This document shows, piece after piece, positions 1 to 6,781 of a stretch of 10,904 nt of DNA. Source of the DNA: Frankiales bacterium (GTDB lineage Bacteria > Actinomycetota > Actinomycetes > Mycobacteriales > Jatrophihabitantaceae); contig JAOPUY010000522.1 in NCBI GenBank assembly GCA_025963265.1, forward strand, positions 1 through 10,904, written 5' to 3'. The notes beneath the pieces were generated by a model. That model saw only the letters and a program-made list of their open reading frames with translations, was not told where the DNA came from and did not search any database. Positions within the stretch are counted from its first letter, which is position 1, and each line of letters begins with the position of its first letter. The translations under genes were made by a program, and so were the position numbers.

Positions 1-1
1 C

Positions 2-1099
2 GTCGCCGCCGCCAGCCTGCCGATTCACCTCACCGGACAGCTGGCCTTGGCCGAAGTCGCCTGGACGCTGGCCAGCCTGCTGCTCATCCTGCTGACGGTG
101 GCGACGGCCGCACACTGGGCCGGCCATCGCGTCACCGCCCGGGGCCACCTGCTCGACCCGGTGATGTCGCATTTCTACGGCGCGGTGCCGATGGCCGTGC
201 TGACCGTGGGCGCGGCGACCGCGGTCGTGGGCTGGCCCATCCTCGGTCCCCGAGTGGCCATCGATCTCGACTGGGCGCTCTGGACGGCGGGGACGCTCGG
301 CGGCCTGGTCACCGCGGCGACCGTGCCCTGCCTGAACTTCATCCGGCGGCGGACGACCGTGAGCGAGGCGTTCGGGGGCTGGTTGATGCCGGTCGTCCCG
401 CCGCTGGTCTCGGCCTCGACCGGAGCCCTGCTGGTGCCCGACGCCAGCGCCGGGCCGGCTCGGCTCACCTTGCTGCTGGGCTGCTACGCCCTGTTCGGAC
501 TGGGCGTGCTGGCCTCGCTGATCATGATCGCGCTGGTGTGGCGACGGTTGCTGTCCGAGGGCCCAGGACCGGCCCGGATGAGGCCGACCTGGTGGATTGT
601 GCTGGGCCCATTGGGGCAATCCGTCACCGCCGCCAATGTGCTCGGCGGCGTCGCCGATCTTGCGCTGCCCGCTCCCTACGCCGACGCGCTGAAAGCCTTC
701 GGAGTGGTTTACGGCGTCCCCGTCTGGGGATTCGCGCTGCTGTGGGCCGGCCTGGCGGCGACGATGACGGTTCGGGCCGCCCGGGTCGGGCTGCCGTTCT
801 CGCTCACCTGGTGGTCCTTCACGTTTCCGGTCGGCACCTTCGTCACCGCCAGCAGTGCGCTGGCCCGGCACACCGGAGCGGATCTCTTTCGCCTCAGCGC
901 GGTCGGGTGCTACGCGGCCCTCGTCCTCACCTGGTTGATCGTCGCCTCGCTGACCATCCGCGGCTGGTGGTCTGGTCGGTTGTTCCCCGCCATCGATCGG
1001 CAGCCGATCAAAGCGATCGCCTCAGAGGGCGTGCAGGATGTCCTGCACCCGCTCCTTAGCGTCTCCGAACAGCATCTGCGTGTTGTCCCGATAAAATAA
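2..1099 (+). CDS. TDT/SLAC1-family transporter, 5'-truncated by window edge
   Basis: Polytopic inner-membrane protein of the tellurite-resistance/dicarboxylate transporter (TDT, TehA/SLAC1-like) family, which moves organic or inorganic anions. The reading frame is open from base 2, so the first in-frame TTG at 47 is probably internal; residues before it ([10 protein letters not shown]) look like a loop after the first family helix. About 365 residues are visible, almost all hydrophobic segments broken by short Arg-rich turns, compatible with most of the ten family helices. The best family signature is [11 protein letters not shown] at 811-843, matching the conserved W-x-FTFP helix of TDT proteins. 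The last 26 or so residues, from about base 1022, are read antisense to the end of pntB, are hydrophilic, and are probably not family sequence. No terminator follows. Family is seen from motifs; substrate is unknown. Confidence 0.82.
   Translation, partial: VAAASLPIHLTGQLALAEVAWTLASLLLILLTVATAAHWAGHRVTARGHLLDPVMSHFYGAVPMAVLTVGAATAVVGWPILGPRVAIDLDWALWTAGTLGGLVTAATVPCLNFIRRRTTVSEAFGGWLMPVVPPLVSASTGALLVPDASAGPARLTLLLGCYALFGLGVLASLIMIALVWRRLLSEGPGPARMRPTWWIVLGPLGQSVTAANVLGGVADLALPAPYADALKAFGVVYGVPVWGFALLWAGLAATMTVRAARVGLPFSLTWWSFTFPVGTFVTASSALARHTGADLFRLSAVGCYAALVLTWLIVASLTIRGWWSGRLFPAIDRQPIKAIASEGVQDVLHPLLSVSEQHLRVVPIK
995..1009. repeat. 15-base inverted repeat beyond pntB stop
   Basis: GATCGGC-A-GCCGATC is a perfect 7-base inverted repeat around one base. 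It lies inside the 3' end of the TDT gene and begins 12 bases past the pntB stop on the minus strand. On that strand it could form a short hairpin after pntB, but no T-run follows, so it is not a classical intrinsic terminator. The 8-base palindrome GCGATCGC lies beside it at 1013-1020. Confidence 0.35.
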
Positions 1100-2428
1100 G
1101 GGATTCTGCACGCCCGCGTAGCCAGCGGCCATAGATCGCTTGAAGACGATGACGTGTTCGGCCTCCCACACCCGCAGCACCGGCATGCCGGCGATCGGGC
1201 TGCCGGGGTCCTCGAGGGCGGCCGGGTTGACGGTGTCGTTGGCGCCAATGACCAATACCACGGTGGTGCTGGCGAAATCGTCGTTGATTTCGTCCATCTC
1301 CAACACGATGTCGTAGGGAACCCGAGCCTCGGCCAGCAGGACGTTCATGTGGCCCGGCAACCGGCCGGCCACCGGGTGGATGCCGAACCGCACCTGCACC
1401 CCCCGCTCCCGCAGCCGTGCGGTCAACTCCGCGACCGGGAACTGCGCCTGCGCCACGGCCATCCCGTAGCCCGGGGTGATGATCACCGACGAGGCAGTGC
1501 TGAGCAGCTTGGCCGCCTCCGGCGCGGTGATCTCATGGTGCTCGCCGTAGTCGGTCTCCGAGCCAGCCGGCGCCACCGCGCCGAAGCCGCCGGCGATCAC
1601 CGAGAGAAACGAGCGGTTCATCGCTTGGCACATGATGTAGGACAGGTAGGCGCCAGAGGACCCGACCAGGGCGCCGGTCACGATGAGCAGGTTGTTGTCG
1701 AGCAAGAATCCCGAGGCGGCCGCAGCCCAGCCGGAGTAACTGTTGAGCATCGAGACGACCACGGGCATGTCGCCGCCGCCGATCGAGGCCACCAGGTGCC
1801 AGCCCAGGGCCAGCGCCAACGCCGTCACCGCGATCAATAGGCCGAGGCTCGGATGCGCGACAAAGGCCGCCGTCAATCCAACGAAGGCCAGCAAAGCGCC
1901 GACGTTCAGGACGTTCTTGCCGGGCAGCATCAGCGGGGCGGACTTGATCCGCGCCGACAACTTGCCGTAGGCGACGATCGAACCGGTGAACGTCACCGCT
2001 CCGATGAACACGCCGATGAACACCTCGGCGTGATGGATCCGGAGCAGGTCGCTCGCGACCGCGGTCTGGGCCGCGCCCTTGGCCTCGACATCGTAGTAGC
2101 CGTCCCAGCCGACCAGCACGGCCGCCAATCCGACGAAGCTGTGCAGCATCGCGATGAGCTCAGGCATGCCGGTCATCTCGACCCGGCGCGCCCGCCACAG
2201 CCCAATCGTCGCGCCGATGGCCATGGCGACCAGCAACAACGCCAGGCCGCCGGCGGCGATGCTGCGCGAGGCGAGCACGACCGTGGCGACCAGCGCGATC
2301 GTCATGCCGGTGATGCCGTACACGACACCGGTGCGGGAGGTCTCGTGCTTAGACAGCCCGGCCAGGCTCACGATGAACAGCAAGGCGGCAACGATGTAGG
2401 CCGCCTGCGCGGCGGTGGAGGCGGTCAT
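1022..2428 (-). CDS. pntB: NAD(P) transhydrogenase subunit beta
   Basis: Beta subunit of the proton-translocating Re/Si-specific transhydrogenase, which uses proton flow across the inner membrane to transfer hydride from NADH to NADP+. The 468 residues match the usual length of about 460. The N-terminal 275 or so residues are membrane helices (domain II); [11 protein letters not shown] at about 94-104 carries the conserved helix His of the proton path (His96, equivalent to E. coli beta-His91). The C-terminal NADP(H)-binding domain III shows [10 protein letters not shown] (320-329), [14 protein letters not shown] (355-368), [10 protein letters not shown] (395-404) and [17 protein letters not shown] (430-446), all family signatures. 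The C-terminus [17 protein letters not shown] is the normal family end, so the stop at 1022 is trusted. The ATG at 2428 lies 3 bases after the pntA stop, with GAAAGG 7 bases upstream, so it is co-transcribed with pntA. Identification is firm. Confidence 0.97.
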   Translation of the reverse strand: MTASTAAQAAYIVAALLFIVSLAGLSKHETSRTGVVYGITGMTIALVATVVLASRSIAAGGLALLLVAMAIGATIGLWRARRVEMTGMPELIAMLHSFVGLAAVLVGWDGYYDVEAKGAAQTAVASDLLRIHHAEVFIGVFIGAVTFTGSIVAYGKLSARIKSAPLMLPGKNVLNVGALLAFVGLTAAFVAHPSLGLLIAVTALALALGWHLVASIGGGDMPVVVSMLNSYSGWAAAASGFLLDNNLLIVTGALVGSSGAYLSYIMCQAMNRSFLSVIAGGFGAVAPAGSETDYGEHHEITAPEAAKLLSTASSVIITPGYGMAVAQAQFPVAELTARLRERGVQVRFGIHPVAGRLPGHMNVLLAEARVPYDIVLEMDEINDDFASTTVVLVIGANDTVNPAALEDPGSPIAGMPVLRVWEAEHVIVFKRSMAAGYAGVQNPLFYRDNTQMLFGDAKERVQDILHAL

Positions 2429-2431
2429 GGC

Positions 2432-3976
2432 TCAGCCTTTCGAGAACATGCTGAGCATGCGACGGGTCACGGCGAAGCCACCGAAGATGTTGATGCTGGC
2501 CAGCAAGATCGCCACGAAGGACAACACGGTGATCGTCGTGTTCCCGTGACCGATCTGCAGCAGCGCGCCGACCACGATGATCCCCGAAATCGCGTTGGTC
2601 ACCGACATCAACGGCGTGTGCAGCGCGTGGTGCACGTGCCCGATCACGTAGTAGCCCACCACGATCGCCAGCACGAAGACGGTGAAGTTGTCGATGAGCT
2701 GATCCGGCGCGAAGGCGGTCAGCAAGAACAGCGCGACGGCGATCAGCCCGACGATGGCATACCGACGCCCCGGTGAAAGCGGCTGCTTCGCGCTCGCCGC
2801 CGCGGCGGCGGGGGCCGGGCTCGCGGCCGCGGCCGGCGTCGCTGAGACTGCGACCGGTGGCGGGGGCCAGGTCAGCTGGCCCTCGCGCACCACGGTGATC
2901 GCACGTTGCACCACGTCGTCCCAATCGAGGGTCAGCGTCCCGTCCTTGGCCGGGGTCAGCAGCTTCAACAGGTTCACCAGGTTGGTTCCGTAGAGCTGCG
3001 AGGCCTGCGCCGGCAGCCGACCGGCCAGGTCGGTGTAGCCGATGATGCTCACGCCGTTGGCCGTGCGCACGACCTGACCGGCCACCGACCCGGCCACATT
3101 GCCGCCCTGGGCCGCGGCCATGTCGACGATGACGCTGCCCGCCCGCATGCTCGCCACGTCCTCCGGGGTGAGCAGCTTCGGAGCCGGTCGGCCCGGGATG
3201 AGGGCCGTCGTGATGACGATGTCGACTTCGGCCGCCTGTTCGGCGTAGATCTCAGCGGCCCGACGGTCGTAGTCGGCCGAGGTCGCCTGGGCGTAGCCGT
3301 CGGCGCTCTGCTGTTGCTCGGCGACCTCGACCGCGAGGAACTCCGCGCCGAGCGATCGGACCTGGTCGGCGACTTCGGGACGCGGGTCGGTGGCCCGCAC
3401 GACCGCGCCGAGGCTGCCGGCCGCGCCGATGGCCGCCAACCCGGCGACCCCGGCCCCGGCCACCAGCACCTTCGCCGGCGGCACCTTGCCCGCCGCTGTC
3501 ACCTGACCGGTGAAGAAGCGGCCGAAGACGTTGGCGGCCTCGATGACGGCGCGGTAGCCGGCGATGTTGGCCATCGAGCTCAGCACATCCAGCGATTGGG
3601 CCCGCGAGATGCGAGGAACGGCTCCCATCGCCAGCACGGTGATCGGCCGTTGCGCCAGTGCGGCCAGCAGATCGGGGCTCAACGCCGGGCTGATCAGGCT
3701 GACCAGGACGGCGCCCGGCGGCAGCAGGGCTATCTCCTCGGTCGAGGGCGGGTTGACGGTCAACACCACGTCCGAGCGCCAGACCGAGGACTTCGCGGCA
3801 ATGTCCGCGCCGGCCTCGGCAAAGGCCTCGTCGGTGAAACTCGACAAGGCGCCGGCGTCGGTCTCGACGGCCACCCGATACCCCAGCGCCGCCAGTTGGC
3901 GCACCGTCGTGGGCGTCGCCGCCACCCGGGTCTCCCCCGGCGTCGACTCCCTGACCACTCCGATGAGCTGAGCCAC
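2432..3976 (-). CDS. pntA: NAD(P) transhydrogenase subunit alpha, full-length (domain I plus four helices)
   Basis: Alpha subunit of the same transhydrogenase. The 514 residues match the undivided E. coli-type subunit (about 510). Residues 1-370 form the cytoplasmic NAD(H)-binding domain I, with RISRAQSLD (122-130) followed by [11 protein letters not shown], the Rossmann glycine motif GAGVAG (174-179), ATDPRPEV (195-202) and [14 protein letters not shown] (255-268). Residues 371-400 are a Pro/Ala-rich linker. Residues 405-510 carry four membrane helices, including [14 protein letters not shown]. In many actinobacteria, such as mycobacteria, these two halves are separate genes (pntAa and pntAb); here they are one continuous frame. 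The start is GTG at 3976, supported by GAAGAGG 8 bases upstream (3985-3991). The gene is followed by pntB after 3 bases. A possible own promoter lies in the 69-base gap behind the EamA gene. Identification is firm. Confidence 0.97.
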   Translation of the reverse strand: MAQLIGVVRESTPGETRVAATPTTVRQLAALGYRVAVETDAGALSSFTDEAFAEAGADIAAKSSVWRSDVVLTVNPPSTEEIALLPPGAVLVSLISPALSPDLLAALAQRPITVLAMGAVPRISRAQSLDVLSSMANIAGYRAVIEAANVFGRFFTGQVTAAGKVPPAKVLVAGAGVAGLAAIGAAGSLGAVVRATDPRPEVADQVRSLGAEFLAVEVAEQQQSADGYAQATSADYDRRAAEIYAEQAAEVDIVITTALIPGRPAPKLLTPEDVASMRAGSVIVDMAAAQGGNVAGSVAGQVVRTANGVSIIGYTDLAGRLPAQASQLYGTNLVNLLKLLTPAKDGTLTLDWDDVVQRAITVVREGQLTWPPPPVAVSATPAAAASPAPAAAAASAKQPLSPGRRYAIVGLIAVALFLLTAFAPDQLIDNFTVFVLAIVVGYYVIGHVHHALHTPLMSVTNAISGIIVVGALLQIGHGNTTITVLSFVAILLASINIFGGFAVTRRMLSMFSKG

Positions 3977-3999
3977 GCGTGGAACCTCTTCTCTGTTTA

Positions 4000-4016
4000 G
4001 TCTCGCCCCGCGAGAC
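4000..4016. repeat. Perfect inverted repeat in pntA leader, possible operator
   Basis: GTCTCGC-CCC-GCGAGAC is a perfect 7-base inverted repeat around three bases, between the EamA gene and pntA. It begins about 9 bases upstream of the pntA Shine-Dalgarno. It directly follows a possible -10 hexamer at 4022-4027 on the minus strand, so it would cover the start of a pntA transcript. It may be a repressor site, or a leader hairpin. No T-run follows on either strand, so an intrinsic terminator of the upstream gene is less likely. Confidence 0.45.
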
Positions 4017-4021
4017 AGGTT

Positions 4022-4027
4022 AGCCTA
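4022..4027 (-). promoter_or_regulatory. Possible -10 box for pntAB
   Basis: TAGGCT on the minus strand fits the actinobacterial TAnnnT -10 pattern and lies 45 bases before the pntA GTG. No convincing -35 hexamer is found 16-18 bases further upstream, so the call rests on the -10 alone. It would let pntAB be transcribed independently of the aminotransferase and permease genes. Confidence 0.3.
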
Positions 4028-4045
4028 TCGTCGCAGGCCGAGGAC

Positions 4046-4957
4046 TCAGCCCAGGCTGGTCGCCGGACGACGCGCGAGCGTCTCTTCCTCCTCCGGCGAG
4101 GTGTGCGCGGCCGGCGAACGGGCCAGCAGGACGACGCCGATGCCGAGCGCGATGCCACCCGCGGTCGCGAGCACCAGCCAACCGCCCGTGCGGGTGGTCT
4201 CGTCATAGACAAGCACGCCCCACAGGATCGACACCAGCGGGTCCATCAGGGTGAACCCGGGCTGGGCGGCGACCAACGGGCCGCTCTGCAGGGCCCACTG
4301 CATCAGCAGCACGCCCCCCAAGCCGGCCAAGACGGCCGCATAGACCTGCCACCCGCTCAGCATCGCGCCGATGCCCTCATCGGTGAGCTTGACGATGGCC
4401 GCCTTCATCAGGGTCGCGGTGAGGCCGAAGCTGGTGCCGGCCGCCGCGCCCATGCAGGCGGTGCGCCAGAACGTGTTCTCGCGGATCGCGAGGGCGATCA
4501 AGGCGGCGATGGTGGCCACGGTGCCGCCGCCAGCGACCAGGTACAGCCCCGTGTTGACCGTGGTCTCCTCACCCGGCCCGGGATCCAGCGCGGCGACCAG
4601 GGCGATCATCCCGCCCGTCATCACCAGGATCGAGGTCCAGTCCTGGCGACGCAGCTCCGAATGCAGCACCCGGCTGGCCAGCAGCAGCGTGAGCGGCACC
4701 TCCAGCGTGATCACCGGCTCGACCGCCGAGAGCTGGCCGACGCCCAAGGCGGCCGCTTGAAAACCGAACGCGACGACCATGCCGCCGAAGCCGAGCAGCC
4801 AGGTGGGGTCGCGGACCAGGCCGAGCAGATAATGCAGATTGAATGAGGCCGAGTCGGGCTGTTGCAGGCTGGCCTTGCGCTGGGTGACGTTCGCGACCGC
4901 GTTACCCAGCGCGGCGATCGCGGCCAAGAGGTAGCTGAGTAGGTCAGCGGGAGTCAT
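4046..4957 (-). CDS. EamA/DMT-family permease
   Basis: Inner-membrane protein of the drug/metabolite transporter superfamily, whose members usually export or exchange amino acids, nucleosides or other small metabolites. The 303 residues are typical. The chain is two related halves of about five helices each; the first half contains the family-like stretch GQLSAVEPVITLEVPLTLLLA (around 74-94), and the second half ends in ILWGVLVYDETTRTGG, the equivalent late-helix region. The tail (SPAAHTSPEEEETLARR) is charged and probably cytoplasmic. The ATG at 4957 is the first possible start: an in-frame TGA lies two codons upstream. Its Shine-Dalgarno is weak. It begins 23 bases after the aminotransferase stop, so co-expression is likely, and the aminotransferase's substrate or product is a candidate cargo (inference). 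The substrate cannot be read from sequence. Confidence 0.88.
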   Translation of the reverse strand: MTPADLLSYLLAAIAALGNAVANVTQRKASLQQPDSASFNLHYLLGLVRDPTWLLGFGGMVVAFGFQAAALGVGQLSAVEPVITLEVPLTLLLASRVLHSELRRQDWTSILVMTGGMIALVAALDPGPGEETTVNTGLYLVAGGGTVATIAALIALAIRENTFWRTACMGAAAGTSFGLTATLMKAAIVKLTDEGIGAMLSGWQVYAAVLAGLGGVLLMQWALQSGPLVAAQPGFTLMDPLVSILWGVLVYDETTRTGGWLVLATAGGIALGIGVVLLARSPAAHTSPEEEETLARRPATSLG

Positions 4958-4980
4958 GGCTCACGGTCATCATGCCTGGT

Positions 4981-6417
4981 TCACCCTTCGACTGGAACGG
5001 AGGACGCCGCGCCGGCCTCGAGCGGGGTGCGAACTTGGGTGATGAAGGACTTGCCGAAGTCGACGATGAGGCCGGAGCCGCGGTGGGCGTCCTCCATCAC
5101 GTCGGTGAAGGACTCGATGAAGTAGTCGATCTCCGGCTCGCCGATGATCGGCGGCGGGATGAGCTTGATGACCTCGATGTGATCGCCGGAGACCTGGGTG
5201 AGGATGCGGTGCCGGTGGAACAGCGCGTGCACGACGGTCTGAGCGAACAGGCCTTTGCGGGCCAACTGCAGCGCGGCCCAGGAACCCCGAAGCCGCCAGG
5301 AGTTCGGGCGGCCGAATTCCACGGCCACCATCAGCCCGCGGCCGCGGACCTCGTGGATGAGCTCGAACCGCTCGGCCACCTCGCCCAATCGGGCCATCAG
5401 CAGCTCGCCCATCGCCCGCGCGTGCTCGACGAGGCCGTCCTGCTCGATGACCGAGAGCGTCGCCAAGCCGGCGGCCATGGCTTGGGCGTTGGAGCCGAAC
5501 GTCGAATCATGCACGAGCACGCGGTCCATTGAGGAGTAGACCTTTTGAAAGATCCAATCCTTGGCCAACGTCGCGCCGACGGGGATGTACCCACCGGAGA
5601 GGGCCTTGGCCGTCGCGATGATGTCCGGCTCCACCCCGTCGTGCTCGTAGGCGAAGAAATCGCCGGTGCGCCCGATCCCGGTCTGCACCTCGTCGGCGAT
5701 GAGCAGGGCCTTGTGAGTTCGCAACAACGCCTGGGCGGCCATCAGGAATCCGGGCGGCGAGACCGCCACGCCTTTGCCCTGGATCGGCTCGACCAGCAAG
5801 CCCGCGACGTCGCCCCGACGCAGCTCGCGTTCCAACTTGCCTAAGTCGCCGAACGGGATCGCGGTGTCGGGCAGCAGCGGGCCGAAGCCGGACCGGAAGT
5901 CAGCCGCGCCGTTGACCGACAGCGCGCCGGCGGTCAACCCGTGAAAGGCGTGGTCGCAGTAGAGGATGCGCGGGCGGCCGGTGGCGTAGCGGGCGAACTT
6001 CAGCGCCGCCTCGACCGCCTCGGTGCCGCTGTTTCCGAAGTAGACGCGGTCCAAGTGCGGCACTTTGGCCAGCAGCGCCTCAGCCAGCAGCCCGGCCAGC
6101 GGCGGGGCGTCGAATTGAGTCAGGTCGCCGAGGTCGGCGTCGAGCACATCGTGCAGCGCCTGCCGGATCACTGGGTGGTGGCGGCCGACGGCGAACACGC
6201 CGAATCCGGCCAGCATGTCCAGGTACTGCTGACCGGCGGCGTCATAGAGATAGGCGCGCTCGCCGCGAACGTAGGTGCGGTCGAAGCCGATCGCGTGCAG
6301 CATTCGCGGCAGTTGCGGGTTGAGGTAACGCCGGGCCAACTCATACCGCTCGTCGCCTCGCTGCTTGAGCAGCAACGGCAGATCGAAAGGCAGGCCGCGC
6401 GGGGCATTGTCTTCCAT
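4981..6417 (-). CDS. Class III PLP-dependent aminotransferase
   Basis: Fold-type I, class III aminotransferase: a cytosolic enzyme using pyridoxal phosphate to move an amino group between an amine or omega-amino acid and a keto acid. Counted from the ATG at 6417 (478 residues), visible motifs are LDMLAGFGVFAVGRHHP (66-82), NSGTEA (129-134, phosphate cup), DHAFHG (155-160, ring-stacking Phe), IADEVQTGIGRTG (240-252, Asp242 contacting the pyridine nitrogen), ATAKALSGGYIP (268-279, Lys271 forming the Schiff base) and STFGSN (305-310). The length is slightly above the 400-460 typical of the class, owing to an N-terminal lead of about 50 residues and a C-terminal tail. It resembles the putrescine/ornithine/HpnO-like side of the class, but the substrate is not assignable. 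An alternative ATG at 6429 abuts its Shine-Dalgarno with no spacing. It leads the run into the EamA permease and pntAB. Confidence 0.92.
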   Translation of the reverse strand: MEDNAPRGLPFDLPLLLKQRGDERYELARRYLNPQLPRMLHAIGFDRTYVRGERAYLYDAAGQQYLDMLAGFGVFAVGRHHPVIRQALHDVLDADLGDLTQFDAPPLAGLLAEALLAKVPHLDRVYFGNSGTEAVEAALKFARYATGRPRILYCDHAFHGLTAGALSVNGAADFRSGFGPLLPDTAIPFGDLGKLERELRRGDVAGLLVEPIQGKGVAVSPPGFLMAAQALLRTHKALLIADEVQTGIGRTGDFFAYEHDGVEPDIIATAKALSGGYIPVGATLAKDWIFQKVYSSMDRVLVHDSTFGSNAQAMAAGLATLSVIEQDGLVEHARAMGELLMARLGEVAERFELIHEVRGRGLMVAVEFGRPNSWRLRGSWAALQLARKGLFAQTVVHALFHRHRILTQVSGDHIEVIKLIPPPIIGEPEIDYFIESFTDVMEDAHRGSGLIVDFGKSFITQVRTPLEAGAASSVPVEG

Positions 6418-6429
6418 GGACGGTCGCAT

Positions 6430-6436
6430 CCTCTTC
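6430..6436 (-). promoter_or_regulatory. Shine-Dalgarno of aminotransferase, decides start
   Basis: GAAGAGG on the minus strand touches the upstream ATG (6429) with zero spacing and stands 12 bases from the second in-frame ATG (6417). Zero spacing does not allow initiation, so the shorter protein is favoured, although 12 bases is longer than ideal. The same heptamer serves pntA at 8 bases. Confidence 0.5.
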
Positions 6437-6766
6437 AGCTGTATGACGGGACAACCGCGCCCCTGGACGTCATCTTAGTGAGCCGAGGGCCCGGAGCGCC
6501 GCAGGACCAGCCGATCAACGGCGCGGACGGCCTCGAGCGGCGGGCGAGGTAATCACGACGTAAAGCGGTGGCCCTAAACTGATCAGGTCATGATCAAGAT
6601 GGACGGCCGCCCCCGCGTCGCTCCTTACCCTAGTTGCCCTAATGTCGCTTTCGCGCGGAGTTTCGCTTGCCTGTCAAAGCACTGAGACTCAGATGAAATC
6701 GATCATCGCGGCACGCGAAGATACGGGCCGGCACCTGTCGCCGTCAGCACCCAGCGCCGCTTGCTC
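6437..6766. other. Divergent intergenic region without a convincing gene
   Basis: This is the control region between the aminotransferase (minus) and the MMPL gene (plus). I find no supported gene; the longest small frame (ATG at 6590, 31 codons) has no Shine-Dalgarno and no recognisable product. On the minus strand TAAGAT at 6472-6477 fits a -10 for the aminotransferase, giving a leader of about 35 bases before its Shine-Dalgarno, but has no clear -35. The centre is less GC-rich than the flanking genes and contains TGATCA-GGTCA-TGATCA (6580-6596). On the plus strand TTGCCT (6667-6672) is a possible -35 for the MMPL gene, and the palindrome CTGAG-A-CTCAG (6682-6692) lies just downstream of it. 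Confidence 0.5.
6580..6596. repeat. Paired TGATCA palindrome, possible operator
   Basis: TGATCA occurs twice, separated by GGTCA. Because each half is itself a palindrome, the pair is both a direct and an inverted repeat of 17 bases. It sits near the middle of the divergent intergenic region, where a regulator could act on both the aminotransferase and the MMPL gene. No regulator family is identified from it. Confidence 0.35.
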
Positions 6767-6774
6767 GGAGAGGA
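6767..6774 (+). promoter_or_regulatory. Shine-Dalgarno of MMPL gene, decides start
   Basis: GGAGAGGA lies 7 bases before the ATG at 6782. The in-frame TTG at 6761 is upstream of, and partly shares space with, this site and would add only seven residues (MLGEDLP), so ATG 6782 is the start. Confidence 0.8.
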
Positions 6775-6781
6775 CCTCCCG

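Noticed and set aside
1013..1020. GCGATCGC octamer, identical to the cyanobacterial HIP1 site
   Set aside because: A single copy in GC-rich coding DNA with actinobacterial gene content; chance occurrence is the simpler reading.
2790..2850. GC-rich low-complexity tract as a possible repeat element
   Set aside because: It encodes the Pro/Ala linker of PntA in frame and has no repeat unit beyond the skewed codon choice.
2906..4000. Long plus-strand open frame (364 codons) opposite pntA
   Set aside because: Antisense shadow of a certain gene in GC-rich DNA; Arg/Gly/His-rich translation with no family motif and no ribosome site. The similar long frames opposite pntB (1853-2776), the EamA gene (4103-4846) and the MMPL gene (6791-7579) were rejected for the same reason.
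6531..6549. CCTCG...CGAGG arms in the divergent region
   Set aside because: Only five pairs around nine bases, with no position relative to a promoter or gene end that would give it meaning.
6590..6685. Small plus-strand frame of 31 codons in the divergent region
   Set aside because: No Shine-Dalgarno, no recognisable product, and it overlaps the likely control elements; short frames of this size are expected by chance.
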